From NCBI RefSeq assembly GCF_019355555.1, contig NZ_CP072141.1:1916001-1980000 (forward strand): 64,000 nt of DNA, written 5' to 3'. The first letter of the stretch is position 1; each line of letters opens with the position of its first letter. A model generated the notes under the pieces. It was given only the letters and a program-made list of their open reading frames with translations. It ran no database searches and had not been told where the DNA came from. Of the stretch, positions 1 to 8,557 are shown piece after piece. Both the position numbers and the translations under genes were made by a program. Origin of the DNA: Rhizobium sp. L51/94 (GTDB taxonomy: Bacteria; Pseudomonadota; Alphaproteobacteria; Rhizobiales; Rhizobiaceae).

Positions 1-60
1 ATTGTTGGTTCTTGCTATCTTCGTCGATGTGTGAATAAATTCCTAAAAAGGAGTTTGCGC

Positions 61-489
61 ATGTCCATCGATCCCCTCGTTCCCGTCTCTCTTCCTGCGA
101 TCATTCCGCTGCCAACGGTGCTGTCGGGCACGGCGCTCGTGCCCGTTCGCCGCGGCTTTCTCTCGGTCGACGCCACCTGCGGTATCGTCAACCGTATGGC
201 CGGCGAGATGTCGGCGCTGGTCAGCGAGCGCACTCTGCACCGGCGAGACCGGCGCCGGACGATGTGGCATATCCGCCAGATCTCCATGTATGTCTGCCAC
301 GTCGCGCTGCAGATCCCCATCGCCGATATCGCCGACGCCTTCGGGCGCGACCGCAGCACAGTGGCCTATTCCCTGAGGATCGTGGAGGGCAGGCGCGACG
401 ACCAGGCCTATGACGCTTTCGTCGAGTCCGTCGAACGTCTGGCCGGCTCGGTGTTTGCAGCTTCGGAGGCGGCTGCAGATGAGCACTAG
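61..489 (+). CDS. DnaA-type helix-turn-helix protein (GafY-like)
   Basis: A 142-residue protein whose second half (about residues 70-125) resembles the DnaA C-terminal DNA-binding domain: an R-rich helix, then IADIADAFGRDRSTVAYSLR, the recognition helix with the conserved D-R-S/T-T-V pattern. It lacks the AAA+ ATPase part of DnaA, so it is a stand-alone DNA-binding protein. I chose the ATG at 61 because AAGGAG lies eight bases upstream; an ATG at 31 has no such site. Its stop overlaps the next gene by 11 bases, so the two are probably co-translated. In Caulobacter the GTA activator is a GafY-GafZ pair, and Rhodobacter GafA carries a DnaA-like N-terminal domain; this pair fits that arrangement (inference). 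Confidence 0.85.
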   Translation: MSIDPLVPVSLPAIIPLPTVLSGTALVPVRRGFLSVDATCGIVNRMAGEMSALVSERTLHRRDRRRTMWHIRQISMYVCHVALQIPIADIADAFGRDRSTVAYSLRIVEGRRDDQAYDAFVESVERLAGSVFAASEAAADEH

Positions 490-1333
490 GACACCCCCAT
501 CCCGTAAGTCGCTGGTCAGATTGCTGCGTTTCATCGGCGCCGGTGCGGGTATGATACCCGAGCCCGGCGGCGTGGTGCTCCAAAGTGTGGACGGACGCCG
601 GCAGTTCAGCGCCACCGGGCTGATCGACTGGGCTATGGCTGCAGGCCTCGTCACCGACAGCCCCTCGACCCCACCATTATCGGCGGCTGACGCGCCAGCG
701 GGGCCTTTGGAGACGGCCAAGTACCTGATGTTGTTGCCGCCGGCACGTAGCTTCCTGCGTCGCGCAGCCGCCGATACGGAAGAGGAGTTCCTGGCCCAGC
801 ACGCCGAAATCGTTTCCACGACTGCAGAGGTCGACGGCGCCAGGCAGAGAGTGCGTTTCGATCAGGCGGAATCGCCGCTTGCCGCGCTTTCCCGGTTAAA
901 AGACCGCAATGGCGCGCCTTTCCTGCCGGAGGCGGCTCTCGCTGCCGGGGAAAAGCTTGCGTCCGATTTCAATCGTGGACAGTTGCAGCCGCGCGTCACT
1001 GCCTCGTGGGAGCCGCGCCTTGCGACTTCGGCCAAGGGCGGGCGCGGCGGCATGGCTGACGTCGCAGACAGCGCCATGGCGGCCCGTCTTGCCGTCAACC
1101 GCGCCATCGCCGCGATGGGTCCAGAACTCAGCGGTGTCGCGCTCGATATCTGCTGTTTCACGAAAGGCCTGACGACCGTCGAGCGCGAAAGGCAATGGCC
1201 TGCGCGCTCTGCCAAGCTGATGCTGCGTACCGCGCTGCTGACGCTTTCGCGACACTATACGCCACCTCGATCTCAGAAGAATTCCACCACGCAGCACTGG
1301 GGAGCGGAAGGATATCGACCGGATCTACTCTAG
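479..1333 (+). CDS. DUF6456 protein (GafZ-like)
   Basis: A 284-residue protein. The C-terminal half (about residues 140-280) has the DUF6456 signature: a predicted helix ending in NRAIAAMGPELSGVALDICC, then FTKGL, then ERERQWPARSAKLML and a closing RHYTPP. The first 130 residues are less conserved. The ATG at 479 lies inside the previous DnaA-HTH gene and shares 11 bases with it, which argues for coupled expression. By position and domain pairing it could correspond to the C-terminal half of Rhodobacter GafA or to Caulobacter GafZ, which help RNA polymerase transcribe GTA genes. This is an inference from family knowledge and was not tested by alignment. Confidence 0.8.
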   Translation: MSTRTPPSRKSLVRLLRFIGAGAGMIPEPGGVVLQSVDGRRQFSATGLIDWAMAAGLVTDSPSTPPLSAADAPAGPLETAKYLMLLPPARSFLRRAAADTEEEFLAQHAEIVSTTAEVDGARQRVRFDQAESPLAALSRLKDRNGAPFLPEAALAAGEKLASDFNRGQLQPRVTASWEPRLATSAKGGRGGMADVADSAMAARLAVNRAIAAMGPELSGVALDICCFTKGLTTVERERQWPARSAKLMLRTALLTLSRHYTPPRSQKNSTTQHWGAEGYRPDLL

Positions 1334-1809
1334 CCGGCCCGCTCGTTGAGCCGGAAATCGAGCTTTCGGCTTCCGCTTTTCTGTCCGGGATTCGCAATGT
1401 CATGTCCAGTTTCAGGCGTTCGAGGAGATAGCGACTGTCTCCCGTTGACTTTTCGTTCAGTGAAATGACGTTTTTTTGGGGATGTTTTGAGCTCGAACGA
1501 GGGCGATGATGCGTTCGTAACGTTCGCGTCTAGGTTACATATTTATGCGTTTGCGCGTTGGGCTCGCTTGCGATCATTCATCCGTCCGATCTCAATCTAT
1601 GGTTAAAGGCATGGTTAATCGTTTGAGCGAGGTGAAGCGCAGTGTTTTGCTGAAACGCAAGGGAGTGCCATCACGATTCTGATAGCTGGATAACGCAACC
1701 GGAAAGCAATCCCTGCGCGACTCGACGAATCGTCGGGCGAGGGATAGGCCAGATCCCGCAGCCCGCATTTTGCGCTTTGCTGCGGTCTCCATGACAGGTC
1801 AAGACATCG
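1334..1809. other. Intergenic region without a convincing gene
   Basis: These 476 bases separate the DUF6456 gene from the YkgJ gene. Both strands have only short open frames without a ribosome site. A direct repeat GGTTAA, six bases, GGTTAA sits at 1601-1618. It looks like a CtrA half-site pair but the spacing is 8 bases between the TTAA cores, one more than the CtrA consensus. No hairpin with a T tract was seen. Confidence 0.5.
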
Positions 1810-2496
1810 ATGGATCACGACGAGGCCCGGCTGCGCATCATGGAGGATATCGCCACCGTCGGCGAGCTGACGCGGATGGTGACGCAGCGCTACGATGCGA
1901 TGTTCGCGGAGTTCTACGCGGTGCTCCTTGAGACGCTCGACAGCGCCTCCGACATGGCCGATGCGGCGTTGACCGCCATGTCGGTGGCGGACGCTGCTGT
2001 CGACACCGTTCGGAGCAATTTCGCCGGCCAGCCGCACTTTGCCTGTTCGAAAGGATGCAGCCCCTGCTGTCACCTGTTCGTCGCGGTGCCGCCCGGCGTG
2101 GCCGAGGTGATCGCTGCTCATGTCGAGAGTAACTTCACGGTCATCGAGCGCGAAAAGCTGGTTTTGCGGCTGGAGGCGAAAGTTGCAGCCGATGCGGCCT
2201 CGCCGACACCGCAGCTGTTGCGGACGCCCTGTGCACTGCTCGACGACGGCGGCAGTTGCACGGTCTATGCGGTTCGCCCGCTTTCCTGTCGAAGCTTCAC
2301 CTCGACCTCCCTGCCGCGCTGCCAGCAAGTAGTGTTCGGGGACAACCCGGATGGCGGCGGTGTCGATCAAAACCCGGCGCGCTACCGTCTCTATGAATTC
2401 GCGACAAGGGCGCTGGAAGAAACGGCCCGGCGCCGCGGATTGCCCGGCCAGCAACAGGGGCTCTCGGCAGCCCTGCTGCAGCAGCTGGCCGGCTGA
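1810..2496 (+). CDS. YkgJ-family cysteine cluster protein
   Basis: A 228-residue protein with the zinc/iron chelating CxBP (YkgJ) pattern: ACSKGCSPCC near residues 78-87, a CALLDDGGSCTVY segment, and RPLSCRSFTS followed by another Cys (RCQQ). The spaced cysteines suggest metal binding, but no reaction is established for the family. The N-terminal 70 residues are acidic and helical. The gene stands alone between a long spacer and the convergent sufE gene. A second, different cysteine cluster protein (YcgN) lies at 21069-21590. Confidence 0.85.
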   Translation: MDHDEARLRIMEDIATVGELTRMVTQRYDAMFAEFYAVLLETLDSASDMADAALTAMSVADAAVDTVRSNFAGQPHFACSKGCSPCCHLFVAVPPGVAEVIAAHVESNFTVIEREKLVLRLEAKVAADAASPTPQLLRTPCALLDDGGSCTVYAVRPLSCRSFTSTSLPRCQQVVFGDNPDGGGVDQNPARYRLYEFATRALEETARRRGLPGQQQGLSAALLQQLAG

Positions 2497-2538
2497 AAGC
2501 GATCAGGCCATGCGATCGTACTATCCGGGACGGAAAAC

Positions 2539-2961
2539 CTAGGCGGCGACCTTGTCGCGCGCTTCCTCGCGGATGCGCTTGACCATCGAGCGCAGGCCGT
2601 TGGCGCGTTGCGACGACAGGTGTTCGACCAGCCCGATCTTGCTGAACACCTCGATGGCATCGAGATCGGCGATATCGGAGGCGCGCTTGCCGGAATAGGT
2701 GGCGAGCACGATGGCGACCAGCCCCCGGACGATATGCGCGTCGGATTCACCCTCGAAGGTCATGACCGGATCCTTGGCCCCGTCTTCGGTGTGGCTGACG
2801 AGCCAGACCTGGCTGGCACAGCCTTGTACCTTGTTGGCAGCCGTGCGTTGTTCTTCCGGCAGGTCCGGCAGCGCCTTGCCGAGCTCGATCACATAGCGAT
2901 AGCGATCCTCCCAGTCCTCGAGGAAGGTGAAATCGTCCATGATTTTGTCAAGGCTGGTCAT
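2539..2961 (-). CDS. sufE: SufE-family Fe-S assembly protein
   Basis: A 140-residue protein of full SufE length. SufE accepts sulfur from the cysteine desulfurase SufS and raises its activity in iron-sulfur cluster assembly. The sulfur-accepting cysteine is C48 in the motif NKVQGCASQVW; further family blocks are GLVAIVLATYSGK and the C-terminal RANGLRSMVKRI. I started at the ATG at 2961 (MTSLDKIM); a longer frame upstream to 3072 has unconserved sequence. The rest of the suf operon is not in this window, so this is a stand-alone SufE, common in rhizobia. It converges on the YkgJ gene. Confidence 0.9.
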   Translation of the reverse strand: MTSLDKIMDDFTFLEDWEDRYRYVIELGKALPDLPEEQRTAANKVQGCASQVWLVSHTEDGAKDPVMTFEGESDAHIVRGLVAIVLATYSGKRASDIADLDAIEVFSKIGLVEHLSSQRANGLRSMVKRIREEARDKVAA

Positions 2962-3162
2962 CGCATACGTCCACTGTCTCTGAGACTGGCATATAGGCGA
3001 AAGCAACGGCGATTTGAACCCGCGCGGAAAAAAGAACGCCGTGCGGAGCAAGTCCACACGGCGCAGCAACATGCTGGGAGTTTAACAGGGCAGGCACGGC
3101 ACGTCAGGGTAAAGGGGAGGCGCCACCGGAGACTTGCCCGGCGTCGCGGAATTGATGTCGGC

Positions 3163-3633
3163 TCAGAGGACCGGGCGGCGCATCGGCACCGGAACGTGGA
3201 TGATGGTGCCGGTGAAAACGCTGTCGTTGGCGTCGCTGCCGAGTTTCGGCGGCATCGGCTGCATATCGGGCTCTGCCTGCGGTGCGGCGACGGCGACCTG
3301 CTGGCGGGACGTATCTGTTGTACCGGCGTTGCTGGCAGTCTTATCGGCCGGCTTGCCGGAAAGCTGATGGTCGATCATCTCATAGGCGACCAGTGCGCCT
3401 TCGCGGGCTCTATAGCCGAGCGCCGTGAAAGTCTCGCCGCCCTTGACGCAAATCTCGGGCTTCTCGCTGCACAGCGACGTTACATATTGAAAGGCGCCCG
3501 TTGCTGCCGTAACGGCGTCGGACATCTGGACCTGCGGGTTGTTCTGGGTCCGGGTCGTGCTCTGCGAGGAGAAAACCGGCAGAAGCACCAGTACCAGCGA
3601 GAACCAGAAGGCTGTCTTGATCAGAAACCACAT
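3163..3633 (-). CDS. DUF5330 protein, membrane-anchored
   Basis: A 156-residue protein starting MWFLIKTAFWFSLVLVLLP, a single N-terminal membrane segment or uncleaved signal. A middle block (about residues 35-80) holds two cysteines in TSLCSEKPEICVKGG, which could form a disulfide in the periplasm. The C-terminal half is low complexity, rich in A, P and Q. The pattern matches DUF5330 proteins of Rhizobiales, whose role is unknown. AGGATGG lies about nine bases before the ATG at 3633; another in-frame ATG at 3645 is possible. Confidence 0.75.
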   Translation of the reverse strand: MWFLIKTAFWFSLVLVLLPVFSSQSTTRTQNNPQVQMSDAVTAATGAFQYVTSLCSEKPEICVKGGETFTALGYRAREGALVAYEMIDHQLSGKPADKTASNAGTTDTSRQQVAVAAPQAEPDMQPMPPKLGSDANDSVFTGTIIHVPVPMRRPVL

Positions 3634-3747
3634 CGTGTTGCCCATCCTGTTTTTCGTTCGGTCTTGGAGCCGAATCGATCCGGTCTTCCCGGTTGAAACA
3701 AACCTAGTCCGCAGATGCTGACATCGCTTTTCAAAACTAGAAGGCAT

Positions 3748-4102
3748 TTGAGGCCAATTTAGTTCAAATGCGAGCTATCGGCATTTTATGCACATTTAAG
3801 TCAAATTGTCGTGGCCGCCGTTAAGCATGTTGCAGGCCATCTCCAGAGAATGCCGGGGGTTGCGCTCCCATCGCCTGCCACAAACCTTAACGAAAACACG
3901 AAAAAGCAGCGAAATCCATCGCTTACCCCCTGTTAACTACAAAAACCGATGCATCCTTTCGATGCGTCAAAACGGGATTTTCCGGCTTTTCAGCGGTGGA
4001 TTGGGCCTTTCGGCTTATCCTTTCCTTAAGCGCGCAACGCCTATTATCGGGACAGAAATAGACGCCTTTTGTGCGGATTTTGGTGTGCGCGTATTGAGTA
4101 AA
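3748..4102. other. AT-richer intergenic region between divergent genes
   Basis: This 355-base spacer separates the DUF5330 gene and the sensor kinase gene. It is visibly richer in A and T than its neighbours, as expected for promoters of two diverging genes, and holds several single TTAA sites but none at the CtrA spacing. I could not assign a -35/-10 pair with confidence. Confidence 0.4.
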
Positions 4103-5620
4103 ATGGCTGAAAAGGCGATCGCCCTTGTCGACAGGGCCGGCGGAAGCTGGCTCTCCCGGACGTCGGGCGACGGGCAGGTGCGCGGCGAAGAGCTGGCGAT
4201 CCTGCGGCGCGTTGCGCTGCTGTCGTCGCTGGCGCTGATTGTGGTGCCGTGCGGCCTGTCTTTCCTCACCACGCCAGCCGTCGCCTTGCCGGTCGGCGTT
4301 GCCACCGTCTGCGCCGCCTTCCTGTTTTCCGCAGTCGGCAGCATCGCCCTTTCGCGCCAGAGACCGCTGCCAATCGAAGCACCCGTCATTATCCAGCGCC
4401 AGGAGTTGATGCTCGAGGCCGCCGCCGGTCTTGTCCTGCTGCTTGACGCACAGGGTGTCGTCACCACTGTCGGCGGACGCGACCGTGCCGCGTTCCTCGG
4501 CTGGATGCGTCCGGTCCTTGGCCGCGGCTTCTTCGAGCAGGTCCACGTTTCCGACCGGATCGTCTTCCTGCAGGCACTTGATGCCATCCGCCAGGGCTCC
4601 GACGCCGTTGCCATCCGTCTCCGGCTCGACCGCCCGGCCGGCGCCATCGATGGCGACCAGTTCGCCCATATCAGCATGGACATGACAGCCCGTCGCGATG
4701 CCGATGGCCTGTTGACGGACATCGTCGCCCAGGCCCGCGACATCGGCCGCGAACAGCAGCAGCGCGACGCCGAGACCCGCAAGGCGGCAGAGGCGGAATC
4801 GGCGAACGACGCCAAGTCGCGCTTCCTTGCCGCCGTCAGCCACGAGTTGCGTACGCCGCTGAACGCCATCCTCGGCTTTTCCGACATGCTGGCCGGCGAA
4901 TATGTCGGTCGGCTGGAAAACGACCGTCAGCGCGAATATGTCGGCCTGATCCGGGATTCCGGTGCCCACCTGCTCTCCGTCGTCAATGCCATGCTCGACA
5001 TGAGCAAGATCGAGTCCGGCCGCTACGAGCTGATCGTCGAGCCGTTCCCGATTGCCTCCGCCATCAAGTCCTGCGAGGCGATGCTGTCGCTGCAGGCAAA
5101 GAACAAGGGCCTGAAACTGGCAAGCCGTATCCAGCGCGATCTCGGCGAGGTCGTTGCCGACCAGCGGGCCATCCAGCAGGTGCTGATCAACCTCGTTGGC
5201 AATGCCATCAAGTTCACCGATGCCGGCGGCGCCGTCACGGTCGACGCGACGCGGGCCGGCGACATGCTGAAGATCTGCGTCAGCGACACCGGCATCGGTA
5301 TTGCGCCCGAACGGCTCGCCTCGCTCGGCCAGCCTTTCGTGCAGATCGATAGCGAACATTCCCGCCGCTACGAGGGCACGGGCCTTGGCCTGTCGCTGGT
5401 CAAGGGACTGGTGGCGTTGCATGGCGGCAGCTTCGGTATCGCCAGTACGCCCGGTCATGGAACTGTGGTCACCGTGCTGGTACCGCTTGACGGCACGCTG
5501 GTGCAGACGGCAGAAGATCAGCAGCCGGTGGAATTCCCGCCGCGTCTCCGTTCCGTGGAGCATTTGGAAACACAGAGCAAGGAAGCAGTCTATGGCCACG
5601 CGAAAGCGAAAATCGCCTAA
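4103..5620 (+). CDS. PAS-domain membrane sensor histidine kinase
   Basis: A 505-residue kinase. Two hydrophobic segments (about residues 37-90, starting VALLSSLALIVVPCG) anchor it in the inner membrane; a PAS-like domain follows (about 110-220), then the HisKA domain with the phospho-accepting histidine H247 in AAVSHELRTPLNAIL, and a HATPase domain with N box (NLVGNAIKF), G1 (DTGIGI) and G2 (GTGLGLSLVKG). I started at the ATG at 4103; the frame is open 300 bases further up but that part is AT-rich and lacks family features. The next gene starts 29 bases inside this one, so the peptidoglycan-binding protein is likely made with it. No response regulator is adjacent. Confidence 0.85.
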   Translation: MAEKAIALVDRAGGSWLSRTSGDGQVRGEELAILRRVALLSSLALIVVPCGLSFLTTPAVALPVGVATVCAAFLFSAVGSIALSRQRPLPIEAPVIIQRQELMLEAAAGLVLLLDAQGVVTTVGGRDRAAFLGWMRPVLGRGFFEQVHVSDRIVFLQALDAIRQGSDAVAIRLRLDRPAGAIDGDQFAHISMDMTARRDADGLLTDIVAQARDIGREQQQRDAETRKAAEAESANDAKSRFLAAVSHELRTPLNAILGFSDMLAGEYVGRLENDRQREYVGLIRDSGAHLLSVVNAMLDMSKIESGRYELIVEPFPIASAIKSCEAMLSLQAKNKGLKLASRIQRDLGEVVADQRAIQQVLINLVGNAIKFTDAGGAVTVDATRAGDMLKICVSDTGIGIAPERLASLGQPFVQIDSEHSRRYEGTGLGLSLVKGLVALHGGSFGIASTPGHGTVVTVLVPLDGTLVQTAEDQQPVEFPPRLRSVEHLETQSKEAVYGHAKAKIA

Positions 5621-6596
5621 GGGAAAGGGCAAACGGCAGCAGTCCGGGCTCGCGTCCCGCAGTGCGGTGGCCGTTGGCAGTCTCGGTCTGCGCGGTGCCG
5701 GCCTCGTCGGTGGCGCTACCCTGCGCGGCGCCGGCCACCTCGGCGGCGTCATCGCCCGCTATCCCGCGACCGCAGGCGGCACCATGGCCTTCGCCGTGAT
5801 CTTCAGCTTTATCGCCACCAACGCGCTCTGGTACCAGCCCGGCAACCACCCGTCGCCGTTCTTCCGCACCCGCGACGCGTCATCGCCCTACCAGCTGGCC
5901 GGACGCAAGCCGTTTAGCAGCGCCCGCCACGACCCCGCCGATACCACCACGTTCCGCATCGAACGCCCGGACGACACGGCGACATCCGCGCCGCCGGTAC
6001 CAGCCGCGGCAGCACCTGTCGCAACGGCGCAGGCTCCCGTCGCCGAGCCGGGCAACGTTGTCTCGCAGGTGCAGGCCGAACTGGTCCGCCGTGGCCTCTA
6101 CAACGGCGCGGCTGACGGCATCATCGGACCGCGCACCACGGCTGCCATCCTCTCCTTCGAGCAATCCGCCGGGCTGAAACAGACGGGCGAGGCGAGCGAG
6201 CAATTGCTGGCCGCGCTGAAGGCGGATGCCAAGCCAGGCGTCGCCGTGCCAGCCGAGAAGCCGCCGGCGGACATCTCATCGAATGCTGCTGCCGCCGATC
6301 CGGTTGCCGCCGCCATTATGAGCTCGGAAAAGGACGTCAAGACTGCATCGGTCAGGACCGCCTCCGCGACGCCGGCCAAAAAGCCGGTGCCCGATCCGGT
6401 GGCCAATGCGACGATGGTGATGCAGATCCAGAAGGGCCTGAGCAACATCGCCTACAGCAATGTCAGCATCGACGGCGTGGCCGGCGAGAGCACCCGCACT
6501 GCCATCCTCCATTTCCAGAAACACTACCGTCTGCCGGAAACCGGCGAACCCGACGGCACCGTCTTGAAAAAACTCCGCGAGATCGGCGCCCTGTGA
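5592..6596 (+). CDS. Membrane-anchored peptidoglycan-binding domain protein
   Basis: A 334-residue protein. A very basic start (MATRKRKSPKGKGKRQQ) precedes a Gly/Ala-rich segment and a membrane helix (about residues 62-80, MAFAVIFSFIATNALWY). Two peptidoglycan-binding type 1 repeats follow: about 155-205 (VQAELVRRGLYNGAADGIIGPRT, conserved D-G-x-x-G-P-x-T) and about 275-330 (QIQKGLSNI through VSIDGVAGESTRTAILHFQ). The layout suggests a cytoplasmic basic tail and a periplasmic cell-wall binding part. AAGGAAG precedes the ATG at 5592, which lies within the preceding kinase gene by 29 bases. The pairing suggests the kinase and this protein act together at the envelope (inference). Confidence 0.8.
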   Translation: MATRKRKSPKGKGKRQQSGLASRSAVAVGSLGLRGAGLVGGATLRGAGHLGGVIARYPATAGGTMAFAVIFSFIATNALWYQPGNHPSPFFRTRDASSPYQLAGRKPFSSARHDPADTTTFRIERPDDTATSAPPVPAAAAPVATAQAPVAEPGNVVSQVQAELVRRGLYNGAADGIIGPRTTAAILSFEQSAGLKQTGEASEQLLAALKADAKPGVAVPAEKPPADISSNAAAADPVAAAIMSSEKDVKTASVRTASATPAKKPVPDPVANATMVMQIQKGLSNIAYSNVSIDGVAGESTRTAILHFQKHYRLPETGEPDGTVLKKLREIGAL

Positions 6597-6677
6597 TCGG
6601 GTTGCGGTGGTAACGTTGCTGCCGCTGAATGGATCAGCCTTGCAGAACCCCAATGAGTGTCTTTTGGAGGATATGAG

Positions 6678-7163
6678 GTGGCTGTCGAAATCCGCCTGCT
6701 CGAAGCAAACGATCCCGCCGAAGCAGGTCTGGTCGCGCTCATGGAGGAAATGCAGGCGCACTATAAAGTCTTCTGCCCGCCGACGTCGGACATTCTGCAG
6801 CAATTGCGCGCCCGGCCGGCAGGCTCAGAAATTCTGGTTGCCGAAGACGGCGGCAAGGTCGTCGGCCTCTGCGCTTTCAGTTCGACCTATCCCGGAGCCG
6901 GCCTCAAGCCCGGCATATTCCTGAAGGAACTCTACGTCGGTGCCGCCTGTCGGGGGCAGGGCGTCGGACGCTCGCTGATGCGGACGCTGGCCATGCTCGC
7001 AGGCGAGAGGGGCCTCGTCCGCATAGACTGGACGGCAGACGCTGCCAACGAACGGCTTCTCGCCTTCTACGACGAAACAGGCGGCACGCGCAAAACGGAC
7101 AGGATTTACTACCGTCTGGATGGTGAAGCACTCGCAGCGCTCGGCAGCGATCCCGCTTCGTGA
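6678..7163 (+). CDS. GNAT-family N-acetyltransferase
   Basis: A 161-residue single-domain acetyltransferase. The acetyl-CoA pyrophosphate-binding loop is CRGQGVGRSLM (R-x-x-G-x-G/A) in about residues 96-106, preceded by the beta strand IFLKELYVG and followed by RIDWTADAANERLLAFYDETGG, the usual motif B. The substrate cannot be read from sequence. I prefer the GTG at 6678, seven bases after GGAGG; a GTG at 6657 would add seven residues. The gene stands between the peptidoglycan-binding protein and a convergent P450. Confidence 0.8.
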   Translation: MAVEIRLLEANDPAEAGLVALMEEMQAHYKVFCPPTSDILQQLRARPAGSEILVAEDGGKVVGLCAFSSTYPGAGLKPGIFLKELYVGAACRGQGVGRSLMRTLAMLAGERGLVRIDWTADAANERLLAFYDETGGTRKTDRIYYRLDGEALAALGSDPAS

Positions 7164-7208
7164 CCCTGCCACGCCGGCCACCTGTTCCGCATGGAAGAAA
7201 CACCGGCC

Positions 7209-8435
7209 TTACGCATTCAAATTGACGGCGAAGTTCTGGACCTGGCGTATGCCCGAGAAGCCCCTGACCTTCGGAAACTCACCGGCGGCTTCGATGTCGG
7301 GAAAGCGCTCGGCGAGCACGGTGAGGGCTTCCTCCAGCTCTGCCCTCGCCAGCGCTTCACCGAGACAACGATGCGCGCCTCCGCCGAAAACCGGATGCCA
7401 TTTCAGCTGCTCGCGGGTGATGTCGAAGCGCTCCGGTTCCGGATATAGCTTTTCGTCCCTGAGGGCGGACATGGTGACCAGCGAACACGCTTTATGCGCT
7501 GGCAGAACCCGCCCGTCGAGTTCAATATCCATCGTGGTGACGCGGGGCACCGAGCCGATTGCCGGCTCGTAGCGAAGGCACTCGAGAACCGCGTTCGGCA
7601 CCAGATCGCGATTTTTGACGACCGCGTGCCATTGATCCGGATTCTGGAGGAGCAGGGAGAGCTGGATGACCATCGCCGAGCGGGTCGTGTCGCTGCCGCC
7701 GACGATCAGGGTCATGATCTGGGTGATGGCTTCCTCGGCCGTCAGCGATCCCTCTTCTTCGACGTTGGACATAAACTCGCTGACGAAATCATTCGCCTTG
7801 TCACGGCTGCGCCTGGTCACGATCTCCCCGACATAGCGCCGAAGATCGCCCGCTGCCTGCTGCAATTCGGGCACGTCCTGCGTAAGCCAGGAGCCGCCCA
7901 GCAGCGGGCTGAACCGGTAGACGATCTCTGAAAATCTGCCCACGTCATCTCGCGGCAGACCGAGGATCGACGCAATCACCCTCGCCGGAATAACCGTGGA
8001 GAAGTCGTCGAGCATGTCCATGCCGCCCTTGGGCGTTGCGGCATCCGCAATCTCGGAAATCGTCTGCCTGATATGCGGGCGCAGCGCGGCAATCATCCGG
8101 AATGCGAATGTCTTTGCCATCGGCGAACGCCGCCGCATATGAGCATCGCCATTCGAGGTCAGCATGCCGTTTGTCATGAAATCCCAGATCGGCCCGTCCT
8201 TGACGCCCCGCAGAGTGATCAGCTCTGTTTCCACCTGCCGCGTCTTGGCATCGCTGTGGAGGTTGAGAACATCATCGGCGCGCAGGACCAGATACACGCC
8301 GGCTTCCGACCGGATGAACGGCAGTTCGCCTCGAAAGTGGCGATAAACCTCGTGTGGATTGCTGGCGAGGGTTTGCATCGACAGCGTCGGGACGTTGCTG
8401 GCATCGGATCCGCTGGATGATTTGAAACCGGTCAT
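7209..8435 (-). CDS. Cytochrome P450
   Basis: A 408-residue soluble bacterial P450. The I-helix oxygen-activation motif is IVGGSDTTRS, the K-helix motif is ECLRYEP (E-x-x-R), and the heme-binding loop is FGGGAHRCLGEALAR with the iron-ligating cysteine C357. Length fits class I bacterial P450s that take electrons from separate ferredoxin partners; no ferredoxin or reductase is adjacent, so a distant one is needed. The substrate is unknown. The ATG at 8435 has AGGAATT upstream; an in-frame start at 8471 is less likely. It overlaps nothing and lies just downstream of the virK-like gene on the same strand. Confidence 0.9.
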   Translation of the reverse strand: MTGFKSSSGSDASNVPTLSMQTLASNPHEVYRHFRGELPFIRSEAGVYLVLRADDVLNLHSDAKTRQVETELITLRGVKDGPIWDFMTNGMLTSNGDAHMRRRSPMAKTFAFRMIAALRPHIRQTISEIADAATPKGGMDMLDDFSTVIPARVIASILGLPRDDVGRFSEIVYRFSPLLGGSWLTQDVPELQQAAGDLRRYVGEIVTRRSRDKANDFVSEFMSNVEEEGSLTAEEAITQIMTLIVGGSDTTRSAMVIQLSLLLQNPDQWHAVVKNRDLVPNAVLECLRYEPAIGSVPRVTTMDIELDGRVLPAHKACSLVTMSALRDEKLYPEPERFDITREQLKWHPVFGGGAHRCLGEALARAELEEALTVLAERFPDIEAAGEFPKVRGFSGIRQVQNFAVNLNA

Positions 8436-8557
8436 CGAATTCCTGTCATGTTGACTTCTGGCAGTCCGCATCGGGGCAACGCTTGCGCAAGGCGCGCCAA
8501 AACTGTTGCCAGCCGCAGCGGCTGTGCAACAGGCGGATCAGGATCACGCCCCGCAAT

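Noticed and set aside
1592..1792. 66-codon minus-strand frame in the spacer before the YkgJ gene
   Set aside because: No ribosome site and no recognisable composition of a protein; kept as empty spacer.
3923..5752. Long open frame (609 codons) on the minus strand
   Set aside because: It is antisense to the PAS kinase, and its composition is that of a high-GC shadow frame without any family motif.
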